From positions 190,638 to 254,637 of the forward strand of contig CACRXP010000682.1 in NCBI GenBank assembly GCA_902702965.1: DNA of 64,000 nt. Direction: 5' to 3'. A program made the translations under genes and the position numbers. Source of the stretch: Spirometra erinaceieuropaei. Its lineage: Eukaryota > Platyhelminthes > Cestoda > Diphyllobothriidea > Diphyllobothriidae. Of this stretch, positions 1-13,065 are shown piece after piece (the first letter of the stretch is position 1; every line of letters begins with the position of its first letter). Below the pieces are notes generated by a model. That model had not been told where the DNA came from. It did no database searches and was given only the letters and a program-made list of their open reading frames with translations.

Positions 1-1300
1 ATTAAAACATTGATATCCTTCACCTTATCACGCTGACTTAGTTTGTAGAAGGCTTCTTTGCGACGACTCAAGTGTTTGAGGTATGGTGAGGAGATTCTGT
101 CAGGCCTGACCATAAAAGTTTCACGGGGACAACAAATATCAAAAATGTGGTTTAAAAATAGCGTAAGATAACTAGAGCATAATTCAGCATTTTGTAGTGC
201 TAGAAAAGTTGGGATGGTTTAAGTAATTGAACTCTGCAGTAAGTGGATCTTATCAACGGATGTGTCTCGAACAGTAATTTTCCTTTTGGGTTTTGTAAGC
301 AGTTGACGCTTTGAGGTGGAATAGACTTTTGGAAGTCCTAGTAGCACTGAATGATCAGACCCGGAGAGTGGAGCTCTATTTTTAATACAAAAAAGCTTTG
401 GGTAATTGGTCAAGATGTGATCAAGAGGGGCATCAGCCCGTGTATTGAATGAAACAAGGTCATCAAAACCCACAAGGGTAATGGGCCGAAAACTCACACG
501 GTTAAAATCACCGCACAAAAGAATAAGATGGTCTGACGATAATGAAGCAAGTTTTTGTGTGAGGAAGTCAAAAAACGACCCAGAGAGCCTTCGTTTGTGG
601 AAGGGGGGATGTAAATACTGACAAATATAATACTCTTAAAGCTATTTAACAAATGGGGCTTACAGATAACATCAATTACATCAATTAAATCACCAGAATA
701 TGAAAACAGGGGCTTACAATTTATACACCAGTCTTGATTGACAAAAATGGCCACTCCTCCACCTCTACTGCTTGTTGGAGATGCTCTATCATTTCGAAAA
801 CAACAAAATGTCGAAGGAATGATAAGTTCTGAGTCAATATGGCTATTCAACCACATCTCCTGAAGGCAAATTACTCCTGTTTTGCCATGTTCTTTGGTTG
901 ACAGAAGTAATTCCAAATCATGGGCTTTGTTAAATATCGATCGGCAGTTAGTCGAAAGAAAACCCGGGATTGACAACTTGTTTTTAGGCTGGCGTTTAAG
1001 CGCAACTTGCCATCCACAGCGATGTTGCTTTCGAAATATTGGCCTTTTGCTGATACGAGCGTGGGAAGGCCAGATAGGAAGGACGAGAAACAGGACAAGT
1101 TGTGAGAGTGTAACTGCTGCTTGCACGGTGAGTTCGTTGCGTTTGAGAGCGTGAGAACGCCAACGCAGGACAATCGCAGAAACGGCAAATTGGCCGCAAA
1201 GTGCAACCACTAGAGTCATGATCAGGAGGCGGAAAAATCAATGCAGAAATTTCGCAGGGTGTAAGCTCCTTTAAAAAGGTGCTAGCGTACTGTAAAGACA
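1..1300 (-). mobile_element. LINE A: endonuclease part of a non-LTR retrotransposon, cut by window edge
   Basis: The minus strand encodes an apurinic-type endonuclease (EEP fold) of a CR1/Jockey-class LINE, which nicks target DNA for target-primed reverse transcription. The reading starts near 1120 with a stretch containing STNCRSIFNK, then ICLQEMWL (the catalytic Glu region), a glycine run RGGGVAIFVNQDW and IPPSTNEGSL. It resumes in another frame from 518 down to 219 with CGDFNR (catalytic Asp/Asn) and GSDHSVLLGL (catalytic Asp-His). At least one frameshift, near 520-600, separates the two halves, so the copy is dead. The reverse transcriptase would lie beyond base 1, outside the window. The family is certain from the ordered GDFN and SDH motifs; the clade is inferred. 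Confidence 0.88.
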
Positions 1301-1479
1301 ACCTCATAGGAATAGATCAATTAAAACATAGAAATAGGACTGGGGTATGCAATTAATAAATATTCATGTGACTGGAGGGAAAAACAAAAAATGGCGGCTC
1401 AATTTCAAAAGCCCGCCGATGGTCAGTATATTTTAAGGGTAATATGCAAGGCCTTTGAAATACCTACTGGCTTGGTTTC

Positions 1480-2250
1480 GGCCCTTAAGGCCTTCTGATA
1501 TCTCTATTGTTAACCATAACTGGGAGCCTTGGGCGGTCCATCGAAGGTCTCCCAGTCGTCTTCTTCAGCTGGTCTGCGTGTATGTAAGCGGCCTTCGTTT
1601 TGGACGGTACAGAGGTACGTGTTGTTTCCCTGTGATGCTTCTTTGTTCTTGAGTATTTTTGTCGCCTAAGCGACTGGCACCCAAATATGCCTATTTCCTT
1701 GGACGGACCGTCTCCACTTTTAGCATTCGGTATGGCTAAAGAAGCCGTGGTTGCATATGCCTTTTTCGTATTCTGGATTGCCGACCTCGTCGGCTTCTTC
1801 TCTTTGCGTAAATGGTAAGATTCCATAAATTTTCTACCTCTATTTTTACACCTTTTAACTCCCCCTCCATTTTCTTAAATTTATGAATGAGTCCGAAACA
1901 TGTGGCACAGCTTTCACCGTTATATGTGACATCCCCCAACGTCACTAGACTTTTCGCCCGTTTGGAGGGCATTGGTCCGATAGCAAAACGTCCAACACGG
2001 CAATTATTAATATCATGTGTAATACATGATCTATCATTTGTTTTGACTAGGCTGGCCTGGGTCACTGGCTTAGTGATAGTAAAGGTTTTCTGGTCGATCG
2101 ACTGCCCGGTTTCGACTGCGGCCTGGAGTGGACGTTTTCATAGTGTTTTGAAAGCATTCCTACAAATACAATTACTAGTTATACTAGTTTCATACAGTTT
2201 CCTTGAACATAGGAATCGAATTTTCGACCAGATCAATCATTAGGAAGAAA
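1480..2250 (-). mobile_element. LINE A: probable ORF1 / 5' region
   Basis: Upstream of the LINE A endonuclease on the minus strand are two overlapping open stretches (2065-1736 and 1826-1485) in different frames. The first reads a Cys/His cluster (CITHDINNC, then CATCFGLIHKFKK) followed by a charged segment likely to be helical. The second is very basic. Position and composition fit the ORF1 nucleic-acid-binding protein of a CR1-like LINE, which coats the RNA. No family motif beyond the Cys/His cluster was recognised, so this rests mainly on position. The frame change near 1740-1830 implies a decayed copy. The 5' end near 2250 is an estimate. Confidence 0.45.
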
Positions 2251-2789
2251 ACGACTCAGCCCTTCGTAGATTTTGGGATTCCTCAGTGCTGTTGCAGAGA
2301 GGCGACTGGCCGACGATAGGTTATCCCGAGTAAGTCGTGCTGCAGGTTTTCAATGATGGATCTGCTGCAAAGACGAATCGGATTCATGATACCCACGAGC
2401 CGTGAAGACGTTAAGTAGATAGAAATCCCGACAAAAGTGAATTTCCCGAGGTCGAAAATTTCAAACCAAATTTCGAAGGTAACAGTTCATCTTGCCTAGT
2501 GGAGGCTGATAATTCAACCCAGTTCATTCTTGGGCAGTTAAGGTCACCCGCAACTATAACATATTCAAAATTCAAAATTTCCGCAACTATATCCTATATT
2601 CAGTTTTCATTTTATATACTGTCTGTTAGATGATTGAGACCTGCGTCATAATTATCACATTCTAAAGTAGACAAGAGGCATCCAACTGGTACGTTTTCGT
2701 GGGTTTGAGATTGTATCGACGCAAAACTTGCCTCTCCAGCGAAGGTTACGGTTGGAAATTCAAGACCACTCCATCTGAGCCATATTTCC
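2251..2789. other. No gene seen
   Basis: AT-rich sequence between LINE A and a PLE tail. No coding exon, RNA gene or clear repeat was recognised. Confidence 0.5.
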
Positions 2790-3265
2790 ATGTTTCAAGA
2801 ACCCGAAATCCTCTGAAGGAGTGACAACCTTGTGGGCCGCGAGCTGCTTGAGTCGTGGTCCTCAGGCCCGCAGTCCATCAACAAGCGCGATGACCTCCCG
2901 CTACCCTACCACTTGCCAAGATTTTCCTTGGGCACGTGAATCAGTCACGTGGGGCGAGGGGGGGCGGACGGACGCACGAGCAACAGTCGCAGCGATAGTT
3001 GACAAAATTGCCGGGCAATCGTCGCGCTAGCATCCGACAGGGGTGATGAAATCGCGACGGCTAACGACTCGGCCGCGGGCTGACGAGCCATCATCGCACT
3101 AATTACGACCTCCGGCGGCGAACGCGAGAATTGTTAATCACAGTACGAATGTGGTCCCACGTTATCTACGTGCTATAAATACTGCACCCCTTATGCCGCC
3201 ATTGCCCTTGTCTGCGACTGTCTCTAATGATGGTTTCGAGTGAGAATTCGAGACGTCAGGCCACT
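2790..3265 (+). mobile_element. PLE 3' end with terminal region
   Basis: From about 2790 the + strand matches the C-terminal coding tail of the better preserved PLE copy at 42.2-42.9 kb: the GDNLVSRELLESW-like part is seen as gtgacaaccttgtgggccgc and the following cagtccatcaacaagcgcga. The frame is broken. Downstream is the terminal region shared with the other copies: a GCTATAAATACTGC box at 3173-3186 and a hammerhead-like motif at 3220-3261. PLEs are retroelements with a telomerase-like reverse transcriptase and usually a GIY-YIG endonuclease. This copy is 5'-truncated and dead. Confidence 0.7.
3220..3261 (+). ncRNA. Hammerhead-like motif (decayed)
   Basis: GTCT, then CTAATGA in place of CTGATGA, a hairpin, GAGAC in place of GAAAC, then GTCAGGC. 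Same position and 42-nt length as the better copy at 42901. Two core changes predict loss of activity. Confidence 0.55.
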
Positions 3266-5290
3266 AAATTTCCTTTTCCAACCATAGCATCTTCGTCTTC
3301 CGAACTGCATCCTGGAGCTCTTACCTCTTCGCTTCTGTTTGTGATAGGTTATTCGTGTGACATATATTGCGAATAATTATACTAGCTCTGCGCTTTGACC
3401 TATCTGTAACTTCTGGTTATGTCAAGCGTATGATCCATTCCATTGGTAGAACGCTTGTCAGATTATTTGTGAATGTATATGAGTCAGGCTGGAAGTTGAA
3501 AATAGCAAAAATGAGTTCATATTTCTCGATAAAGTTATTCAAACGCAGGATCGCCCGAAAAGCTAGTTTATCGACGGCAAACTTAATATCTGCGTTGCTT
3601 CATAGAATGTAGGTAGCAGCGATTTGGGCTTTGTCTCCTCATCACTCATGAACTTGGATGATGTTCGATGCAAAACTTGCCAAAACCTTCAAATGAAAAC
3701 CAGTTTTTATTCATCGTGGATCTGAAGATGCCGAATGGTTGTGTTCAGTTGGGCTGCCGTAGTTGCGGCGGAGAAGGCCATGACAGTCCAATGACGATTT
3801 TCACTCACGCTCACGTCGCAATTAGAGAAATCAGGGTCAGAGCCGGCCTCATTTTTGAGGCTGAGATTACCACCAGTCTTCTGTAAAAAATACATAATTG
3901 CTACTGGTGCTTGGGCCCTTACCTTTGGCGCAACTATATCATGATTATGGGGGCGATCTCAACACCCTCAACACCCAGATGCCGCAAAGCAAATTTTGAC
4001 TTGAATCATCTCACTTCAAATAACTGATTATACTGCATTCTAAAATGTTATTTTGCCGTTTAATGGATTTCCGGGAAAAATGAAAATGCAGTTCACCTTC
4101 ACCCCCTATTAAATGGTAGACAGCAGTCAAGAAGAAATGGTGATATTGAGTGATGCTATTTAAAAAAATTGTCTCTTCATACTTCATAAGCCAAAACTGA
4201 AATCATGCGCATAGTGAAAACTGTGCTTCACGAGCGTTTATTAAACACGATAAACGACACCGCATGTGCCAAAACTTGGTAAACTCGGTTACAAAAAATA
4301 TGAAGAACAGAAGAGTTTCCGGATGATCCCACAGCACACAGAACGACCTGACTTATACTGCGCAATCTAAAAACTGGTCATATGGGAACTCGCCTTTTAG
4401 AACTTCGGTTAGACCCGGTCTAAAGTACTATTTGTTTGTATTTTTCCTGCTTGCTGTTGAGCGGAAGAAAACAGAATCCGTCAAGTGTCATTTTGTCAAA
4501 TGTGTTTTAACCTCGTATCACAGAAATTCGACGCATCAAAATCACCGTGCACCCACAAGCCTTGTTGCTTGCCGATAACGAAGGGAACTCGTTTTACTGT
4601 TTAAGCTTTTGAAATGCCATAGGGTTAATCCGCTTTCTACTTTCAAGCATCCTGATCACCATCGAAGCAACAGTCACTGCGAGGTCTCTCTCTGTCTACT
4701 CTGGCAAGCTCAATTAAAGTCGTCAGTTTGTTGAAGAAGCTGCAATCCCAAACAAGTTAATCAGAGGTATGAAAATTCCGAAAAATTTTCTTTCTTTAAA
4801 CGAACTGGCACTCGTTTGCTGCATTCACAATAACTCCCATAAGTGTTGGGTGTCTAATCCACTGGATTCATTTCCCGTAGTTATGAATTTCGTAGTTTCT
4901 GATCCTTCTGGCCGGTCTTCTTTTGCATCCCGCAACCAAGCAAGTGATTTATTCAGTCAACAGTTGACGATCTGTTGGATGCAGTCGCAATTCAATGAAA
5001 TTTAGTGCGGCCTGAAAACTCCCACTGCATTAAAGCCACCTATTTTGATTTTGGACTGTTGTCATTTGATGGGTTGCAGTTTTTTCCTTCTAAATGACCT
5101 CGATTACTCCAAAACCCTACTCACTGCATTTAGTCCCCAAGAGTTTTCTCCTCGCCACTTGCTCGGTTAACACAGTACATTTAGTTTGACAATGCGTGTG
5201 TGGACTGGCACGCAATATGATGCTTATCATTATAAATCTGGGTACGTTTGCACGGTTTGACGTGTACGTGGGCGTGAGCACCTTCTTGTG
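3266..5290. other. No gene seen
   Basis: About 2 kb of AT-rich sequence. Short open frames occur but none resembles a known protein or carries matched splice sites and conserved residues. No repeat with another copy in the window was recognised. Confidence 0.5.
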
Positions 5291-5329
5291 TGCATTGTCG
5301 GAAATCTAGGTCTGGATGCCAGTTCAAAC

Positions 5330-5770
5330 AGCAAAAATCGATCAGTAGGTCCATTAAATAAAGGATAATTTTGCAGATTTTTCACATTCATGGGTAGTTT
5401 ATTCCAAATAGCAACTGCATTTACAGAAAAGAACCGACGATATATAACACTACGTGCCAGAGGAAGAAATAAAAAGACCTCCCGGTGACTGTTAAGTAGG
5501 ATAATTCGAGGAATATTGAGCTAGCAGGGAAAAAAACTCCTAACATAAACAAAATGGATATGACTGCATCAGCACTATAGGAGACAAACACTCTCGCTCC
5601 TTAAAATATAAAAAACAGGCAGGACCGGTCTCTAGATGGCACTGTATAACGGATTTCATAAAGGGATAAGTAGGGGGTTCAGGTAGGGCTGGCCTGTATG
5701 TGATCTTGAGTAACAGGTTCGTAACGGGCATCATCAAGGCAGAATTCATATGCCAGATGAGACCATTCAT
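5330..5770 (-). pseudogene. LINE B C-terminal region of ORF2
   Basis: The minus-strand stretch at 5430-5375 reads FSVNAVAIWNKLP, the widely shared end of CR1-like ORF2 proteins (compare FFSNGVVAAWNALP in the LINE at 47.5-48.2 kb). The open stretch 5770-5540 upstream lies in another frame and includes PALPEPPTYPFMKSV. Function of this region is unknown. No coding remains were placed between 5770 and 6730. Confidence 0.6.
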
Positions 5771-6731
5771 GTTAAAGTGGCAAATAGATAACAGTCTCGA
5801 GTCGACAGGAACCTAGATGCGATCGGTTACATTCAGACGAGTCCAGCCGAGGAGGGGGCAAGGGAGACGCGACCAGATTACTAGTGTACGGTAAATACAG
5901 AAAGCTCTCTAAGGGCGTCGACCGAGCGCGTTCTGTGAAAAATCGAAAAATGAACCTTTCTGAGAAAGGATCTTAGGAAGCGATACGACCAACAAAAGAA
6001 TGAAAAGTGAGCAGATACGCAAAATTAATAGTGGCGTCCTAAATTCCCGGTGTCCCTTTCTCAGTGTCATAGGGAAAGTTTTTCGGGAAAAATGAGGAAA
6101 ATGTAAGCTTAATCGTGGCAGTATTCAGATAAAGGCGTAACCTTATCTTTAAAGTGTGTAGATTATCTGAATATCTTATATTTATTGAAAGGCTATTCTA
6201 GAGGAAAGCAAACCTGGAAGCGAAAAAAGAGAGTGCTTAAAGGTGGAAGACGCTGGAGGAGGTATAATCAGTGAAGAGTTGCGAAGATTGTATGTGCGAC
6301 TATTAGGGATTAGTTCTGAAATCCGACGAAGATTTGAACTATTATTAATGTGAAAGAGGAGATAAAAGTCTGCTTTTAGTCTTCAAACACATAAAAAATT
6401 TAGGTTAGTTATCTGGCATCTATCCAAGTAGGAGATATTTGGATGTTCCGTGCCTAAAGGTTTTTTATTAAACCGTTTTTGAACGACAAGCCTCCTTCAT
6501 CAGACCGAAGAATGGGCAACCATACTTGAAAATTGAAAGTACAAACATACGATAGAGCCTTCATTTAATTTCAGGAAAATGGAAATTGTATTAAATATAG
6601 CCACAAATTTGAACAGCTTTGTCTGTAATTCTGTCAGCGTGTGGTTAGAGTTCTAAAATATTTGTGTAGCTTAAACCTAAATCCTTGATGGTGGTACATT
6701 CGGTCATAGTTGTGCCTTAAAAGACCACCGG

Positions 6732-7634
6732 TTAGGGTAGCTTTTCCGGTCCAAGACACATAAAGCGACATTTAGATGAAGAGAATTCCATTAGCCATTT
6801 TGAGCTCCAAGCTGAGAGAGGAAGCAAGTGGACATGGATTTGCTGCACGCAATGAAGTCTCGTAGATTTATTGAAAGCATATACACATTTGAAATCATCT
6901 GCATAAATAAACGAAAAAGAATACTTAACTGTCGCCGAGATATCATTTGTGTAAAGCAGGAACGCAAGAGGACCTAAAACGGTGCCTTGTAGGACACCAC
7001 TTATAATAGGGCTTTCACTGGAAAGTAAAGATCCCACTTAAGCCTTGTGTTTACGATCGAACAGGTATGACTAAATATAGTCTTTCAGGGAACTGCGAGT
7101 TCCCAGAGCTTCTAATTTAACCAAGAGTCTTTTATGTGGCACTTTATCAAAGGCTTTATTAATGTCAAAATAAATAACGACAATAGATAGATGGCCATTA
7201 CAAAGAGAAGCAAATAGATTGAGAAATGACAAATTACATGTTTCACAAGAGCGATCTGGTAAAAACCCACGCTGGGAAGGCCTAACAACGTAATCAGCTA
7301 TGCAATAGACGGCAATTTTTAAGGCAATAATTTTTTTAAAGGTATTAGCGCATGAAGGTGTTTTATGGACATCTCGATAGGTCTGAACGTCAGAACGACA
7401 GCCTGACTTAAATACTGGATAAATAATAGAAGTTTTCCAATAGTTAGGAAAGAAGCCAATTACGAGAAATACTGAAAAGAGTTTGCTAAGCAGAGGAGAA
7501 AAATCTCGTAGCTGTTTTATAAGGGAGTTTGTGATATTGTCCGTACCTACTGAGTGAGAGTAAGGAAGATGGTCTATCAGTTTTGGAACAGTTTCAGGAG
7601 ACAAATTAATGATGCTGAGAGAGGCATCAAACAA
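6732..7634 (-). pseudogene. LINE B reverse transcriptase domain
   Basis: In order on the minus strand: SVGTDNITNSLIKQL, FFPNYWKTSIIYPVFKSG, RGFLPDRSCETCNL, YFDINKAFDKVPHKRLL (first catalytic Asp, fingers/palm), then after a frame break at about 7037-7071 GVLQGTVLGPLAFLLY and FIYADDFKCVY (the catalytic YxDD-type motif). This is RVT_1 of a CR1/Jockey LINE. All catalytic aspartates are kept, but the frame break inside the palm and loss of the thumb frame below 6732 show it is a fossil. Confidence 0.88.
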
Positions 7635-7973
7635 CGGAAGAATTAAAGGGATTGGTCAATTTCAATGGTGAGATGTTTGGCAAAGAATGAATTTATCATT
7701 TCTACTTTGCCTCACTCCTCTGTAATGAAGACATCGTTGGCACTAATCAAAGGCGAAATGGCTTGGTGGGATTTAGCAGATGATCTTTGACGAAAGATCT
7801 GAGCAACTGATTTAGAAGCATTCACGTCATTAACAGCTAAATACTCTCTACGCCTACCTCGCGCGAGCTTCGTTTTCCAAGCTAACTCAAGTATTTCAAC
7901 GGTTTTTAGGTGGACTGATAATGAGCTCATAGAAGGATCCTTAAGTTACTTCCATAGCTTTTTAAGTCTATTC

Positions 7974-8798
7974 TTAAGAAAGTGTTCGACAGCGGTGGAA
8001 GTGGCACTCGATCTGGACGTCTTCCGTAGAATCTGGTCGAGAAGACCTTCTGTTACTCACTGATATAAATTGTTGAAAAAATAGATTATTATTTGAATAA
8101 AAATTGTACCAATCAAGAATGCTTGTGAAATTATTTAATAATTCCTTGTTAATGTTATCAAAGTCGAAAATACTACTTTTTGCTGTTGGCTTCGCGGAGA
8201 TGGCAACTGGAAGGCGGCAATGAATTAACGCATGATCACTTGCGAAGAGGTCATGATAGAAATCCATAGATAGAAGGAGGGGCCATTAAAAAAAACTAAG
8301 TCCAATACACTGTCGTCTTCAGCCGAAGAGTGGATTAATTGAGACATGTTTAACAAGCAAATGGTATCAGGAAGCTTCTGGAATTTAGGAGAGGAAGCCT
8401 GTGTGTGCCAGACAATTTCTGGCAAATTAAAATCGCTTACGATTATCTTGCCATCGAAAGAAGTCACTGCAATTTTTCAAAGAGTTCACAGAGTTGGCTT
8501 TCATTTCCGGAGTAACAAGGAGGATTATATACACATCTGACAAGGGCTTTGTCATTTTGCGGAAGGATCCACGAAGCGAAGAGAAGGAGGATATGTTCCG
8601 GCCATAGGGCGACTGGGCAAGTGAGGCTCTGATGTAAAGAAGACAACTACCGCCGCGGCCTTCGACACGATCCTGGCGGTTTAAACTGAGGCTATCTATA
8701 TTGAGTGCCGAGTCTGAAATTAGAGAATGAACCAAAAATTCTGTAATGCTCAAAACATCTGGGTCAAACTCAACAGCCACACTTCTTAGATGTGTCAT
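7974..8798 (-). pseudogene. LINE B endonuclease domain
   Basis: PDVLSITEF (catalytic Glu region) lies at about 8760-8735, GRGGSCLLYIRA at about 8660, SDFNLPEI (normally GDFN) at about 8435-8412, and ASDHALIHCRL (catalytic Asp-His) at about 8245-8210. All are in the order of the EEP-fold endonuclease that nicks target DNA. They fall in three frames, showing at least two frameshifts. The Gly of GDFN is Ser but the Asp and Asn remain. Confidence 0.82.
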
Positions 8799-9454
8799 CT
8801 TTTGCCCGACTGATCTTGCGTTGACAGTGACAATACTGAGCGTATTCCCAATACGTAGGTTCCGCTCATTGCTACTTTTAAAAAATTGAGAGCTGGTGGT
8901 CGAAAATTAAGCTGTTGGGATAAGACAATTGGGGGGAGACAAAGTTGTTGTTGTCTAAAATTTGTGAGTATATTACCACTAACTAGAGATGCAGCATTTT
9001 AGGAAAAAACATTTGGGCAGCATCCAGGGAAGGAAATCATTTTGCTAGGTTGAAAAAATTGGAGGCAGTAAAATAGGATTTTGTGAATTTTGAGCACAAT
9101 ATGAGGGGTAGTTTACGTTAGTTAACGGACTTAATGGTTTATAAAAACAGCTTACATCAGAAAAAGGCTTTACTATTTGGTGTGTCCGGCTATCAATGAG
9201 ATTGGAAAAATTATCAGCAACGCTAGATTCTTGCAGTTTGCAGGCTGGTGTGTAAGTGGGCTTCACCACTGAGGTGTTAACGCTAAGTTGAGAATTCAGG
9301 ATAGGAACAGGTAGAAATCTCCCTGAACTCTCATCTGGCTTATTTGACCTAACCGCAAGGCCAGACCTGAGTGACCAATCTCGGGAACGGAATGAATTCC
9401 ACACAGGCTTATTAACTTATTCATTATCCTGAGTGCTGGGGGTCAGTTGTACTT

Positions 9455-10137
9455 CTAGGATTGGCTCGTTTTTACTGTTAAGATCAAGCTGCCTAGTAAA
9501 TTTGGGAGCCGCATTTGGGCAATCCTTGCTGCTTGGGGGCGTTTTAAAGTGGCTAGTTTTAAATGACTCAGTGGAAATTTGCCCGGTTTAAGAGCTGGAT
9601 AAAACTGGAGCCGCTGCAGATAGGGGGGAAATTTTGTTGACGCACGATGGAGATTCTGCTTTAGAGGCAAACAGCAGATAAGTAGAATTCTGGGGTGGCT
9701 TTGCTTTTGTTAATGGGGGAGAAATTCTTCGTGCAGTGGAGTTTTATCCCGACTACTGCAAAGTTTATTTCCCCTGAGATATTGAGCTGAGCGCTCCAAA
9801 TGGGAGAAAATAAAGTCCACAAGAATTGGTGAATTTTTGCTCCTAGATGGAAGTCTGTCTTCAGCGATCCTAAACTTGAAGCCGCATGAATAAAAAACGT
9901 GGAAAGCGACATCGAGTGGCTGTATACTCTTAAGAACGTTTTTTAAAATAAAGTTGAAACTTCGTTTGTGCCTGTCTTCGATCCCACTAGCAACCAGGTC
10001 AATGAGAGGCATGAGCTCCTCACACTGATGAGACTTAAGTGTTGGCAACTTTCCTCCAAGAAGGGCACCAAGGACAGAACAAAAGAGCACGCAAAGTTAA
10101 ATAACTGCGCAACTAAATGAACTCGGTGAATTACCAT
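9455..10137 (-). pseudogene. LINE B ORF1 (RNA-binding protein)
   Basis: The clearest stretch (10090-9710) reads SFNFILKNV, then FRIAEDRLPSRSKNSPILVDF and KTPLHEEFLPH. The pattern of a folded strand, a basic loop and PILVDF is typical of the RRM-like C-terminal part of ORF1 in CR1-like LINEs. Its product binds element RNA and acts as a chaperone. The upstream piece (10137-9943) continues in another frame and the downstream piece (9670-9455) in yet another, so at least two frameshifts break it. The 9404-9045 stretch is an additional serine/proline-rich fragment in the space between ORF1 and the endonuclease and may belong to either. Confidence 0.6.
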
Positions 10138-10140
10138 TAG

Positions 10141-13065
10141 TCCTACAATCTTCGAAAAAAGTATAAATGGAGATCATTCACCTTTGAAAGTGTCAGCTTT
10201 GGAGGATAATAATAAACATATCCATCACGTTAGAGTTAGGCAGTAAATTGAGTTGCGCAATGACACGTTACCGTCAGTACGAGCAACGATTCTCAAACAA
10301 ATTTACCCAAATCAGTTTCTAAATACCCCAGTTATGTCGCTGACGGTAACGTCTTTTGGAAGTCCCGTTTAAGCACACATGACACATTTTGAGGTGACTG
10401 TTATGACACAGATCGACACCTCCTGATGGTTCGATATACTTCTCTTGCGATGTTGTCGTTCTGTCCTACTCGCAAAGTTGACGTCTACTACTGAAATCCC
10501 GTCCGAATGCCTGCTGAGTTGTTCTCTCATGTGATTACGTGGATCGACCCCGCATTGCCATTCACAATCTTCATGGAGCGCCTTCCTCAGGCGACAGTGG
10601 CCATTTGACTCGTTCGCCTCCGCATGCTACGTACACGTTCATGTCAAATCGGCACAACGCTGCCCGTCGGCTCATCCAATCTCCTTAATTCTGGTCGCGA
10701 GGATTTCGGGAATGTCTGACTGGGATAATATCAGTGATGAAAACGGCAATCTTGACACATTCCCCATCAACCATGTCAAACCGGCCGTGGGTTGTGAGCC
10801 GAACTCAACACATTCCCCGCCCGAAATGCTGACACCACAAGCGGCTGCTGTCGATGCCTTTTATTCGCTTGGTGACATAAGCTCTGGCTGGCACTATCGT
10901 TTGCCTCTGACCTTTGTGGCTGGCAAATCATCGACATCCCGCTGGGGAAATAGTTGCTGGCGAAAATCCAAACGCCGCAGTGATCTTCGAAGATTTTCGA
11001 AGTTGTATTTATAGTCTTTGTTACGACCAGTTGCAGAAAATAATCGTAAAAATGCCACGGTTTCGTCTCAAAACCCTTTAAGTAGATATAAGACCTCCGG
11101 ACCAATTTATATTGCAAGGAGAATAGACTAAGTTTGGAAATCGGGTTTTTTATAATGAACATAAATAAATAAATAAATTTTAATTTAATGCCAGTTTACA
11201 GGCATTGTCAAGGGAAGCGATTAAACACAAATCCGACCAGCAGTGAAAAAAAACTCCTGAGCTTAAGGCATAAAAATATTAAACCATTCAAAATTTCTGT
11301 CAACTTCCTCTAAACCCCCTCCGAAATTCGCAACCCTTCCACTGTCAATGTCGCCTGATCAGAATCTAGTGCAAGAGATGCAAACGAAAATAGTTTTCAA
11401 CACATCGTTCTACATTATTTTCCATCCATATCTGCGAAAGATCTCGCAACTACGAAGGTGACAGCAGTCGTATTATGGCCATATTAGATGTCAGTTATAT
11501 GCCGCGAAAATTTCTTATCCCACTCATAAATCGAATGCATTTAGAAACCATTGGCATTTTCCCAGAAAATATTGACTTCAGACCTAAAATATGGCTGGAA
11601 CATCGCCTTAGGTGTCGCATTTACCTCGGAGCAATGCAGTCCAAGGGTTTAAATCTATAAATGAACCGTTCAAATGGATCTAAAAAAATCAGTTGCTAGT
11701 CAAAATGAACAGCTGGACAATCGCGGATGTAAAGTCGTTCAGACAATCACAAAAATTGGCCTTTCACTTCTAACACACGTATTTCAAAATCTTTCATTCT
11801 TGACGCTTATGAGTGTTAGTCTATGAGTTAAATAAGGGCCGGTACGAAGGCCTAACCACAGATATGCGTCGCAAAATAATGCGAGGGCAAATGTGTCGTT
11901 TGCAGGCATCGTCTTCTCGGCATATTATTTTTTCAAAGTGGGCTGAATATAGCGACTTCCTGACTGCAAAGGACAGACGCCGCGCGCCACTTATAAAGCA
12001 CCTAGTCTAACGGAAACGTATTCGCAACCTACCTGAGTCATTTTTCTACATGTTATTGTAAGTGACATAAATGTAGTTTTGCTTGGGGGAACGCGTTGTA
12101 TACCGTCATTTATTGAACGATAACTTTAAAAACTTCAGAGGTGATTTTTCGGTTCAGATCAATGGATGAAGTATGAATATATATTAATTAAATACTATAT
12201 TCGGAAATAAGTGACCTCGACCTGAAAAAAACATTTTTAGTGTTTTCAAGAATTTTAAAATGCCCTCCGTGTTCTTATATAGCCGTAGTAAATCTTTTGC
12301 ATAGAGTATCGAGTAAAAGCAAACCCGCTGCATAATATGAGATATTCGACAGGCAAATTAGTTTTGTTCACATAAGTATTAAGGATGTCAATCTGTTTTT
12401 GAAACGTTGCCATAAGTGAACACCTGAACGTAGTCAGTAAATTTTTTTCGTCTTTTTGACTTTAATTGGAGAATGATTCTCCAACGTTTATGTCATCGTT
12501 GTTTTTCTTCTTAGATCATATTCAGTTTGTCTGAGAAGCATTAAAAATATATAAATCTACCCAAGTAGATGTTAGGTAACAAATCAAAAAACATCGTTCT
12601 GATTACGTCGGGCGCACGTGGTTCTAAAACAGTTTTAAGCAACCGAAAACTTAATTTTTAAGTGCTATTTACTTACTTCAAATTTCACTGTATCTTATCG
12701 ACCCATAATGGTAATACCAACAAACTTACGCACCCTATAGTGTGCATAAATTTGTAGTTAATTAAGATTGTAGTTAATAAAATTCCGATTAACTGCAGTT
12801 AACGAAAGTTAAAGATACATTGTAAATACACGGGCATTATGTCCTTTTTTAGTATAAAATTGAAATCATTTCGTTGCATATAATTTTGTTGTTGTAACCC
12901 AACACTTTCAAAGGTACTTAAAAAATCTCAAGGCGATAGCGTCTGCCTAAGCTCTTGCAACACGTCCAAAAGTCGGCTGATCTAAAAGATGCAACAGCCT
13001 GCTCCTAAAGCCCTGCAATATAAAATGTGATACTGGTGTTGCCGCGTTTTTAATCTATGTTTTAG
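10141..13065. other. No gene assigned; 5' flank of the LARGE-like gene
   Basis: Contains a perfect 11-bp inverted repeat (GTTACCGTCAG at 10268 and its complement at about 10340), an open frame 10712-11014 with no recognised similarity, and an ATAAATAAATAAATAAAT run at 11160-11177 that looks like a retroposon tail. The first exon of the LARGE-like gene, carrying the start codon, should lie here or further upstream but was not identified. Confidence 0.5.

Larger units (their letters stand above)
5290..10140 (-). mobile_element. LINE B: near full-length, decayed CR1/Jockey-type retrotransposon
   Basis: Read on the minus strand, the order is ORF1 (10137-about 9455), endonuclease (about 8800-7974), reverse transcriptase (7634-6732) and the conserved C-terminal end (about 5430-5330, with FSVNAVAIWNKLP). 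This is the standard two-ORF plan of a CR1/Jockey LINE. Every module is split by frameshifts or stops, so the copy cannot be mobile. Its size (about 4.8 kb) is close to that of a complete element, unlike the truncated LINEs at 1-2.25 kb and 47.5 kb. The ends were placed by the last recognisable coding motif and are approximate; no target-site duplication was identified. Confidence 0.85.

Noticed and set aside
882..1154. Plus-strand frame of 90 codons
   Set aside because: Shadow of the minus-strand LINE endonuclease.
10268..10350. 11-bp perfect inverted repeat as transposon ends
   Set aside because: Too short and only about 80 bp apart; no second copy seen.
13020..13065. ATG at 13025 as start of the LARGE-like protein
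   Set aside because: The next in-frame codon is TGA.
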